Shown one piece after another: positions 52,050 through 59,038 of a DNA stretch of 64,000 nucleotides. The stretch comes from G963678255 sp963678255 (GTDB taxonomy: Bacteria > Cloacimonadota > Cloacimonadia > Cloacimonadales > WRIO01): the NCBI GenBank assembly GCA_963678255.2, contig CAXXTW010000002.1, positions 1,736,001 to 1,800,000 of the forward strand. The letters are read 5' to 3'. The translations under genes were made by a program, and so were the position numbers. Under the pieces are notes generated by a model. That model did not search any database. It was not told the DNA's origin and saw nothing but the letters and a program-made list of their open reading frames with translations. Position 1 is the stretch's first letter. Every line of letters starts with the position of its first letter.

Positions 52050-52381
52050 AAGGTTTATTAAGAAAAATTAACAATAACAAAACTAAACCTATGTTTAAAA
52101 AAATCTTTTCCTGGACTTTAAACCTATGTATGGCATATATTTTCTTGAATTTTTTCTTTTTCCATGAATTCAGTATTGCTAATCTAGTAAAAACAAAATA
52201 TGAACATAGAAAACTCAAACAAGAAGTTTCTAAAGTTAATATTGAAAACCTAAAATTGCAAAAAGAAAATGTTCAACTAAATAATGATCCTAAAGCACTT
52301 GAAAGAATTGCTCGCGAAAAATACGGTATGCATAAACAAAATGAAAAGGTTTATCGCTTTTATTCTGACGAAGATAATTAA
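52046..52381 (+). CDS. Septum formation initiator, FtsB/DivIC family
   Basis: The 111-aa protein has a short basic cytoplasmic part, one membrane helix (about 22-43) and a coiled coil (KTKYEHRKLKQEVSKVN onward). The coiled coil ends with DPKALERIAREKYGMHKQNEKVYRF, the DivIC/FtsB signature. It would act in the divisome with FtsL and FtsQ-type proteins. It overlaps the upstream hydrolase gene by 4 bp and ends at a bidirectional terminator. Confidence 0.87.
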   Translation: MKGLLRKINNNKTKPMFKKIFSWTLNLCMAYIFLNFFFFHEFSIANLVKTKYEHRKLKQEVSKVNIENLKLQKENVQLNNDPKALERIAREKYGMHKQNEKVYRFYSDEDN

Positions 52382-52391
52382 AAATTTTATA

Positions 52392-52432
52392 TAAAAAAAA
52401 GAGCTTGTCTTCATCAGACAAGCTCTTTTTTG
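52392..52432. terminator. Bidirectional Rho-independent terminator
   Basis: AGAGCTTGTCT (52400-52410) pairs perfectly with AGACAAGCTCT (52416-52426) around TCATC. An A-run precedes and a T-run follows, so it can stop transcripts from the FtsB-like gene and the convergent PorV-like gene. Confidence 0.9.
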
Positions 52433-52442
52433 TTTATTAATA

Positions 52443-53288
52443 TTAATCAAATTTATAACTTAATCCAAAATGATGAGTCGGGTTTAATACCGCATGATAA
52501 CTGAAACCATAATCTACATTGATATTTTTAACTCTGATAGAAGCACCAGCGCTATACATTGAAGGATTGTTTCTAACTCCTGCACGTAATACAAGCATTG
52601 GATGAACTTCTACCTCTGTTCCAAAATGATATTCACTATCACCATTCCAATTTTTCTTTATGTCAAAAGCTGTTATTACCCCCTGATAGGGAATATATGA
52701 AATTCCTGCACATAATCTTTGTGGTAATGAATAATCATTTTCTTCACCCATTTTTGGATTGTTTAAATTAGTAACCATAAAACCAATATTTGTTCTGTTG
52801 TGAATCACAGCCATAGCTCCTAAATTTATGCCTAAGGCTGTTTGACTGCCCATTCCATCATAACTTAAATTATAAATATTGGCTGTATAACCTAAATATA
52901 GCTCTGATAGAACATCTTTGTTTAAACAAATTGCATGACTAAGAGCATAGGTTTTCTCTGACATAAGGTTTACATCTTCATATTCTACTGACATGGATTG
53001 ATATCCTAATCCAAAACTACCTAAAGATTTTGAAGGCATCACAAAACCAAAAGTATTCAATGTAGCAAAATCACTACCAAAATAATTTGAGTAAGATGTT
53101 CCTAGTTCTGTTCTTGCCATTGCCAATCCAGCTGGGTTATAAAACATAGCGTCATAATTTCTGCTGAAAGAAGTCATTGCACCAGACATTGCTCTGCCCT
53201 GTACAGAAACTTCATAATCATCAAACATACTGAATAAAGGGAGAACTGTTAAGAGGCAACCAATTAGTATAAATGTTATTTTTTTCAT
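52443..53288 (-). CDS. PorV/PorQ-family outer-membrane protein
   Basis: The 281-aa protein has a signal peptide (about 1-20) and then VQGRAMSGAMTSFSRNYDAMFYNPAGLAM, the start typical of PorV/PorQ and UPF0164 barrels of the FadL-like group. Strands continue to YHAVLNPTHHFGLSYKFD with a terminal aromatic, as barrel proteins have. In type IX secretion PorV shuttles cargo with the SprA translocon. A SprA-like gene lies 5.8 kb away. The gene is 9 bp after a secreted protein that may be cargo. Other members of the family have no known role, so this function is inferred. Confidence 0.78.
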   Translation of the reverse strand: MKKITFILIGCLLTVLPLFSMFDDYEVSVQGRAMSGAMTSFSRNYDAMFYNPAGLAMARTELGTSYSNYFGSDFATLNTFGFVMPSKSLGSFGLGYQSMSVEYEDVNLMSEKTYALSHAICLNKDVLSELYLGYTANIYNLSYDGMGSQTALGINLGAMAVIHNRTNIGFMVTNLNNPKMGEENDYSLPQRLCAGISYIPYQGVITAFDIKKNWNGDSEYHFGTEVEVHPMLVLRAGVRNNPSMYSAGASIRVKNINVDYGFSYHAVLNPTHHFGLSYKFD

Positions 53289-53297
53289 TATTCCTCC

Positions 53298-54950
53298 CTA
53301 TTTCAACTTCATACCGATAACGATAGGAGCTTGTTTAGTTTTTTTATCTCCAGAAACACGATCAATTACTTCTAAATGACAAATGTATAATCCTGGCTCT
53401 ACAAGCTGATGATTCTTATCCCGACCATCCCATTTATAAAATGAAATTCCTGTTCCGGGTTCTTCTTCTGTTCCGGGTTCTTCTTCTGAATCTGGTTTGA
53501 TAATTGTATTAATTGTAAATATAAGTTTACCTTCAGCATTGTATATTCTCAAAATTGCTTTATCGCCTTCTTTTCCAAAATATCCAATTTCTACTTTATC
53601 ACCTTGAAATACATTAAAAACCTTTGGTGTTATTTTTAATATTGCATTGTGAGTCTTTACTGGATATACATAACGGACAGGTTCTCCTAAATCATCTAAA
53701 TTTTCAATAGCTACATTTGATGAATCATCAATTGCTGATATACTGATATTTACATAAGTACCTGAACCCTGAGGGGGTATTCCTCCTCGATATGTTATAG
53801 CATTGATTTTCGTCATAGGTACTTCGTGGGTTGAAGAATTGAAATTTATTGAATATATCAAGGTTGCACCTAAAATCATTCCTTCTGTATCAATAATATC
53901 AGCTAATACAAACAATGAATCAGCACTTTCAGGAGAATTTTCAAAATGGATATTAGTAATAACAGGACCACGTTTATAGACTCTTATTTTTTGAGGGTAT
54001 GAGTCAACTTTGTTCAAATCATTATCTATGACTCTTATAAAAAAGATATAATTATCATTCTCGTAAGTTTTTGTATTTAATGGTGGTAGTGTTACGGTGT
54101 ATATACTGTTAATGCCGTTGAGAAATTCTAAAGAATCTAATTCCGTATTCTCCTGAGATTCTAATCTGTAGAATATTTTTTTATAACCAATCGTTCCATT
54201 ATAATCTTTAAGTCGAGCTGATACATTTATTGCTTGATCTACATATGGTCTCACAGGAGTGAAAGAAATATTTTCTATCACGGGGTTAGTAATTTTAATG
54301 ACGATATCTGACTCATATACTGGCAATAATTGCGTCTTATTACTATAAACACTAACAACTCCATACGCATCTATTGGCATATTGGCTGATAAAATGCTAT
54401 AATCAATTTCTGAAGTATCCCATACTCTTAATGCAATTGTTTGATTTGAGGTGTTTTTTAAGGTTATATTTGCTCCGCCACCAACAGCATATGGATCTTC
54501 CACTAAACTCCCACTTACTTTTACTCGAGTGCCTTCATATTTTTGATAATTAGCGGCTTCAGTATAGGTTAATGTTACATAGGGAAGCGGATTTTCAGAA
54601 TTATCCATGACTTCATATGTAAAGCTCGTGAGCTCAGTAGTCCCACTATATTCTGTAACGACGCCTGTTACTCGTAAGATATACCCTTTTTTTATATCAT
54701 TCTGCTGAGCAGCTGATATGGATGATGCAAAAAGGTTGATTCCACGGTTTGAACTATCCTGAATATAAGCCTTAAGCTGTGTATTATGAAGAAGTTTTAC
54801 ACCGACTGTTACGGTGCCCTCAATTGTGACGGTTCTACCGGTATAAGCTGTTAAACTGTCCTGAATGTTCGCTATAGGTGTTATGACTATAGCTGATAAA
54901 TTTGCTACACAAATCAAGACTAAAGCGAGGATGATTATCAGATTTTTCAT
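53298..54950 (-). CDS. Secreted protein with OB-fold repeats and FlgD-like Ig C-domain
   Basis: The 550-aa protein has a signal peptide (about 1-20). It has two OB-like units, opening TGRTVTIEGTVTVGVKLL and later YEGTRVKVSGSLVEDPY, of the kind found next to extracellular nucleases. Ig-like strands follow, and then a C-terminal FlgD-type Ig domain with IGYFGKEGDKAILRIYNAEG and WDGRDKNHQLVEPGLYICHL. In FCB bacteria such C-terminal domains often serve secretion or surface attachment. An acidic EEEPGT repeat interrupts this domain. No catalytic motif is seen. It overlaps lspA by 4 bp. Confidence 0.75.
   Translation of the reverse strand: MKNLIIILALVLICVANLSAIVITPIANIQDSLTAYTGRTVTIEGTVTVGVKLLHNTQLKAYIQDSSNRGINLFASSISAAQQNDIKKGYILRVTGVVTEYSGTTELTSFTYEVMDNSENPLPYVTLTYTEAANYQKYEGTRVKVSGSLVEDPYAVGGGANITLKNTSNQTIALRVWDTSEIDYSILSANMPIDAYGVVSVYSNKTQLLPVYESDIVIKITNPVIENISFTPVRPYVDQAINVSARLKDYNGTIGYKKIFYRLESQENTELDSLEFLNGINSIYTVTLPPLNTKTYENDNYIFFIRVIDNDLNKVDSYPQKIRVYKRGPVITNIHFENSPESADSLFVLADIIDTEGMILGATLIYSINFNSSTHEVPMTKINAITYRGGIPPQGSGTYVNISISAIDDSSNVAIENLDDLGEPVRYVYPVKTHNAILKITPKVFNVFQGDKVEIGYFGKEGDKAILRIYNAEGKLIFTINTIIKPDSEEEPGTEEEPGTGISFYKWDGRDKNHQLVEPGLYICHLEVIDRVSGDKKTKQAPIVIGMKLK
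53452..53487. repeat. Two 18-bp tandem repeats within the FlgD-Ig coding region
   Basis: The unit GTTCCGGGTTCTTCTTCT is present twice in a row and exactly in frame; on the coding strand it adds acidic Glu-rich EEEPGT repeats to a loop of the C-terminal domain. Confidence 0.85.
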
Positions 54951-55435
54951 TTACCCTCCAAAGGTTTCTTGTCAAAAAATAAGTAATATATTATTAAAAT
55001 ACATATGGCTATTACAATAGAACTATCGGCAACATTAAAAATTGCAAAACGCTCCATGATAAAATCAGGAAAATCACAATCAACAAAATCAGTAACACTT
55101 CCGTAAATTATTCTGTCAATCAAATTGCCTATGGCTCCCCCGACGACTAATGAATAAGCTATAAGTTCTGTTTTAGATTCTGATTTTTTCATGATGATTA
55201 ATAAAACTATTAAAAAAATAAAAGTAATTGTGATAAAAAAGATTCTGTTGATCATTGGGGATCCTAAACTTATACTAAAAGCAGCTCCTGAATTCTGTAC
55301 ATGAGTTAATTTTACGAACTCTCCAATAACTGAATGAGACTCCCAGGCCATATATTTACGAACTAAAAACTTGCTCAATTGATCAAGTAATATCACGATT
55401 ACAGATATTGAAAGATATTTTGCCCATTTGTTCAT
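54947..55435 (-). CDS. lspA: Lipoprotein signal peptidase
   Basis: The 162-aa inner-membrane aspartic peptidase has four helices and the motifs VILLDQLSKFLVRKY, VQNSGAAFS, GGAIGNLIDRIIYGSVTDF and the second catalytic Asp in FAIFNVADSSIV. It removes signal peptides from prolipoproteins already modified by Lgt. It follows the DksA/TraR-like gene by 16 bp, in a unit with the secreted OB-fold protein. Confidence 0.96.
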   Translation of the reverse strand: MNKWAKYLSISVIVILLDQLSKFLVRKYMAWESHSVIGEFVKLTHVQNSGAAFSISLGSPMINRIFFITITFIFLIVLLIIMKKSESKTELIAYSLVVGGAIGNLIDRIIYGSVTDFVDCDFPDFIMERFAIFNVADSSIVIAICILIIYYLFFDKKPLEGK

Positions 55436-55451
55436 ATATTTTTTCTCAAAA

Positions 55452-55844
55452 TCATTTTTTCTTTTTCTTTTCTTCTTTGGTTTTACAATCTATACAGAAT
55501 CTGGCATAGGGGATGATCTTTAATCTTGTCTCCTGTATATATTCGCCACAAATCTCACAGATACCATACGTTCTCTCATATACCCTTTTTAAAGCTTCAT
55601 TAATCTGTTTGAGTTTTAACCCTTCTTTATCTACCATATAAGCTTGTTTCTCAAGTTCAGAAGTATCGGTTCCCTGATCGGCTTGATGAAATGCATAACT
55701 TGAAAGATCTCCAGCACTATCTTTAGCACCTTTCTTTTGAAGTTCATTAATTTGATTAATCGATCTCAATGTTTCTTCTCGTTCTTTAAGAAGAACTTCT
55801 TCGAAGAATTTTAATTTGTCGGTTGTTAAGCTTTCAGCAGCCAT
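55452..55844 (-). CDS. DksA/TraR-family zinc-finger protein
   Basis: The 130-aa protein has a helical hairpin (LKFFEEVLLKEREETLRSI onward) with SSYAFHQADQGTDTSE, and the C-terminal C4 zinc finger CEICGEYI...FCIDCKT. Such proteins bind in the RNA polymerase secondary channel. DksA proper has acidic Asp residues at the hairpin tip; the D of QADQGTD may correspond. It is placed 3 bp after purine nucleoside phosphorylase and before lspA, an arrangement I also associate with other diderms. It ends in a lysine-rich tail. Confidence 0.88.
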   Translation of the reverse strand: MAAESLTTDKLKFFEEVLLKEREETLRSINQINELQKKGAKDSAGDLSSYAFHQADQGTDTSELEKQAYMVDKEGLKLKQINEALKRVYERTYGICEICGEYIQETRLKIIPYARFCIDCKTKEEKKKKK

Positions 55845-55847
55845 TAC

Positions 55848-56675
55848 TTAGTCTCCTTCTTTATCCATCTTCTTTAATGTTTGTTTTATTATTAACTGTA
55901 AATTGGCAGAAGCCTTTTGAGCATTTTCTCGTATCTCTTCCTGACTATGCGCTTCACTATGAAAAATATTACTTAAATTGGTAACAACTGAGATAGCCAA
56001 TACTTTCATCCTGCAATGAACAGCTACAATCACTTCGGGAACGGTTGACATTCCAACTAAATCGGCTCCAAAGGAAGCAAACATCTTACATTCTGCGCTT
56101 GTCTCTAAAGATGGGCCTGTTACCGCACAGTAAACACCTTCTCTTAATGAAATTCCGTTTTGCTCAGCGATTTCTTTTGCAAATCCAGATAAAGTCTTAT
56201 TATACGGTTCATTCATACTGGGAAATCTCTCGCCAAACTCATCTCTGTTTTTACCAATCAGTGGATTGATGCCCATCATATTTATATGATCAGATAATAA
56301 TATTAATGATCCAGGTGTAAATTGAGGATTTAAACTTCCGGATGCATTTGTGACCATTAATGTATCAACTCCTAGTGCCTTTAGTACTCGAACAGGATAG
56401 GTTACCTGCTCCATATTCCAGCCTTCATAATAATGAAATCTCCCCTGAAATACAATAACTGGAACTGAACTTATCTGTCCTGCAATCAATTTGCCTTGAT
56501 GAGACGGTGCCGTTGAAACAACAAAACCTGGAATATCCTCATAGGATATGGCTATAGGATTCTCAACCTGATCGGCTAATCCATTCAAACCTGTCCCTAA
56601 TATTATCCCTGCTTTAGGAACAAATGGGATTTTAGATTTTAAAAAATTAACTGTTTTCTGTATCATTTCTTCCAT
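55848..56675 (-). CDS. Purine nucleoside phosphorylase
   Basis: The 275-aa protein is a trimeric PNP of the PunA/DeoD2 type. It has GIILGTGLNGLADQV, the phosphate-binding STAPSHQGKL and FQGRFHYYEGW, TNASGSLNPQF, and the purine-site region AVTGPSLETSAECKM with FGADLVGMSTVPE. It cleaves inosine or guanosine with phosphate to base plus ribose-1-phosphate. The first ATG overlaps the DivIVA gene by 29 bp; a second in-frame ATG three codons on would reduce this to 20 bp. Confidence 0.95.
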   Translation of the reverse strand: MEEMIQKTVNFLKSKIPFVPKAGIILGTGLNGLADQVENPIAISYEDIPGFVVSTAPSHQGKLIAGQISSVPVIVFQGRFHYYEGWNMEQVTYPVRVLKALGVDTLMVTNASGSLNPQFTPGSLILLSDHINMMGINPLIGKNRDEFGERFPSMNEPYNKTLSGFAKEIAEQNGISLREGVYCAVTGPSLETSAECKMFASFGADLVGMSTVPEVIVAVHCRMKVLAISVVTNLSNIFHSEAHSQEEIRENAQKASANLQLIIKQTLKKMDKEGD

Positions 56676-57228
56676 TTAGAGTCTCCATCTTGATTGTTGA
56701 GGCTACATTTATCTGAGTATCCAATTCTGCTTCTCTCGACCGATCAAATAATGGATCCTGCTCAATTCGTTTTGAAAACATTTGTAATTGAGCACTAGTC
56801 TCTAATAAGAATTGTCTTTTTTGCTCTTTCATGTTTATAAATTCATGTTTTAATACATTTAAATAATGCTTGGTATCGTCAATCGCCTTTTTGGCTGCTA
56901 ATTCCGCTGACCTGACAATATTATCCGCTTCTTTTTGAGCATTTCTCAATATCTCATTTTTCGTGTTTTCTGCTTGTATTAATGTCCGACTTATTAATTC
57001 TTCTTTTTTCTGTAATTGCTCTAATACTAATTGAGATTGAGCTCGATCATCAAATACATTCATTCTTGCTGGTTCGTCTGAAGATGCTTTCTGACTAAAA
57101 AGATCTTCTATGTGAGCTGAAATCATGTCCAAATACTCTCGAACCTCTTTCTTGCTATATCCAAACATTCCGTTGGAAAACTCTTTATGTCTTATTTCGA
57201 CAGGAGAGAATTCATATTTTTGATCCAT
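56647..57228 (-). CDS. DivIVA-domain protein
   Basis: The 193-aa protein begins with the DivIVA membrane-binding head: FSPVEIRHKEFSNGMFGYSKKEVREYLDMI (about 7-36), then a linker and a long coiled coil (about 68-165). DivIVA proteins sense curved membrane and organise division or growth in Gram-positives; in diderms of this sort the role is less clear. It lies 9 bp after yggT, the same pairing seen in many Firmicutes and Actinobacteria. Confidence 0.87.
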   Translation of the reverse strand: MDQKYEFSPVEIRHKEFSNGMFGYSKKEVREYLDMISAHIEDLFSQKASSDEPARMNVFDDRAQSQLVLEQLQKKEELISRTLIQAENTKNEILRNAQKEADNIVRSAELAAKKAIDDTKHYLNVLKHEFINMKEQKRQFLLETSAQLQMFSKRIEQDPLFDRSREAELDTQINVASTIKMETLNGRNDTENS

Positions 57229-57237
57229 AATATCTCC

Positions 57238-57510
57238 TTAAAATAAAAACTGGGTAATTAAAAACCGTAGGACAATACCCTTTATTATATATTGGATAAT
57301 TAATATAATGACAATCGGAGATAAGTCCATTCCTCCAAGACTCGGTAATACTCTTCTAAAAGGCTCCATCACTGGCTCTGTTATATTGACCAAAACTCTA
57401 TATAACTGATTGTAAGGGTCTGGTGAAAACCAAGATGCTACCGCTCGAATTATGATGATATAAACATAAATGTCACAAATTGAACTTAATATTCTGATCA
57501 CTAAAACCAT
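57238..57510 (-). CDS. YggT-family membrane protein
   Basis: The 90-aa protein has two membrane helices flanking the YggT core: IIRAVASWFSPDPYNQLYR and VNITEPVMEPFRRVLPSLGGMDLSPI. The family is linked with osmotic stress or division; its molecular role is unknown. It is the first gene of the leftward yggT-divIVA-pnp-dksA-lspA unit. A hairpin lies just upstream of its ATG. Confidence 0.9.
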   Translation of the reverse strand: MVLVIRILSSICDIYVYIIIIRAVASWFSPDPYNQLYRVLVNITEPVMEPFRRVLPSLGGMDLSPIVIILIIQYIIKGIVLRFLITQFLF

Positions 57511-57530
57511 TACTTAGCCTTCCAATTTTC

Positions 57531-57556
57531 AGAATAAGCATAATATCGCTTATTCT
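57531..57556. promoter_or_regulatory. Perfect inverted repeat in the yggT leader
   Basis: AGAATAAGC (57531-57539) pairs over 9 bp with GCTTATTCT (57548-57556) around an 8-bp spacer, 21 bp before the yggT ATG. It could be an operator or an RNA hairpin near the ribosome site. Confidence 0.5.
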
Positions 57557-58238
57557 AACACTTTATTTTTATTTTAGACATTTTCAAATCATTTCTATTT
57601 ATGTCAATGAATTTATTGCTTATGTTTTTCTCTAACTCAAAAGAGGCTAATATATAAAATTAGCTACTATGACATTACCCTTTTTAACTATCCTAAAATA
57701 AATCTTAACTGAAAATCATTTCTTTTTTTTGATCTGAAATGAGTATTGCAATGACGACTTAAGAGAAACAAGAAATATCCTTATCCTTATTATAATGGCA
57801 TCCCTTTGTGTTCTTTCTGACTAAGATTTATATCCGATTCATATTTGAAAATTAATTTTCCTTTCAAAACAGTTATTCTTATCTCGTTTCTTGTTGCAAA
57901 TCAAAACAAAGATCTTTACTTCCTTACTACTTCCTTACTCCTTCCTTACTCCTTCCTTGGAGCTTCCTTGGTGCTTTATCTATTGAATATTAAAAATCTT
58001 GAATATTATTTCTGAGAATTTTTGGAAAATTTATTTATGTTGTTCTAAAAAATATTAAAATTTTTCCTTTAACTGCGTATTGAATTATTTACTATTTTAT
58101 AAAAAGCCAACTCATGAATTACTAAATATTATTTTAATCATAATTTATTCTTGACTTTATGATTGAAATCAAAAATTCTGTAAAAAAAGTTAAAATAGTA
58201 ATATTATAGCTTATTGAAATAAATATAATAGGAATTAT
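57557..58238. other. Gene-free stretch between yggT and coaX
   Basis: About 700 bp between divergent genes holds no credible open frame. It contains the five-unit 11-bp repeat (57919-57973) and a TTGACT box near 58150. The rest is AT-rich and featureless to my reading. Confidence 0.6.
57919..57973. repeat. 11-bp tandem repeat, five units (array 2)
   Basis: The units are CTTCCTT followed by ACTA, ACTC, ACTC, GGAG and GGTG, in perfect 11-bp register. The last unit equals units 2 and 3 of array 1 at 15613-15645. The heptamer does not vary in any of the eight units; the four-base linker does. Confidence 0.9.
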
Positions 58239-59015
58239 ATGAAGAAGATCTTGGTCATTGATATTGGAAATACAAATATTGTTTGCGGGATCTATACTGA
58301 AGGCGAATTACAAAGAGTCTGGAGACTTAGTTCAGATTCTAAAAAGACATCTGATGAATATTTCTCTATATTATATACTCTGGCAGAACAGAGCAACATG
58401 AAATTAGAAGCTATTGATCATGTGGTATTGTCTTCTGTTGTTCCTTCATTATCCAGATGTTTTGAACATTTATTTCAACGCTATTTTAAAAGCCCTGTGA
58501 TCGTTGTGACGGGATATACTCCTTTAGGTTTAAGCTTTTCTGTTTCTGACCCTGGATTTATAGGAGCTGATTTAATTGTTAATGCTTATTCTGCCTGGAA
58601 AAAATATGAAGATAATTGTATTATCTGTGACATGGGAACTGCTACTACTATACAGTTAGTTGATAAATCTGGTCATTTTCACGGAACAAGTATTATCCCT
58701 GGTGTCGTCACAGGAGCTTTTAATCTGTTTGAAAAAGCTGCTTTGTTATCAAATATTCAATTGGAAAAGGCTGAACATTTATTAGGAACAACAACCAAGG
58801 ATGCTTTATTATCTGGTATCGTTTTAGGTCATGCCTATATGATTGATAGATTTATTATGGAAATTAAGAAAAAATGGGCTCATCTAATTAAGTTTAAAAC
58901 CATTGCTACAGGAGGGATTGCTTCCTTAATTTGCGATCATTCTAATGAAATTGATATTATTGATAAAACTTTAACGCTTGATGGCTTATATAAAATTAGC
59001 CAAATTAAAGAATAA
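58239..59015 (+). CDS. coaX: Type III pantothenate kinase
   Basis: The 258-aa protein shows the ASKHA phosphate motif LVIDIGNTNIVCGIY (4-18), the central VSDPGFIGADLIVNAYSAW and CDMGTATTIQLVDKSG, and the IATGGIASLI adenosine region. It phosphorylates pantothenate, the first step of coenzyme A synthesis; this type needs a monovalent cation and is not feedback inhibited. The sprA-like gene follows 23 bp on, so the two may be co-transcribed. Standard length. Confidence 0.95.
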   Translation: MKKILVIDIGNTNIVCGIYTEGELQRVWRLSSDSKKTSDEYFSILYTLAEQSNMKLEAIDHVVLSSVVPSLSRCFEHLFQRYFKSPVIVVTGYTPLGLSFSVSDPGFIGADLIVNAYSAWKKYEDNCIICDMGTATTIQLVDKSGHFHGTSIIPGVVTGAFNLFEKAALLSNIQLEKAEHLLGTTTKDALLSGIVLGHAYMIDRFIMEIKKKWAHLIKFKTIATGGIASLICDHSNEIDIIDKTLTLDGLYKISQIKE

Positions 59016-59038
59016 ACAAAGAAAGATAGATATTATTG

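Noticed and set aside
57919..57973. CRISPR array
   Set aside because: The 11-bp period is too short, there are no spacers of 25-40 bp, and no cas genes are in the window.
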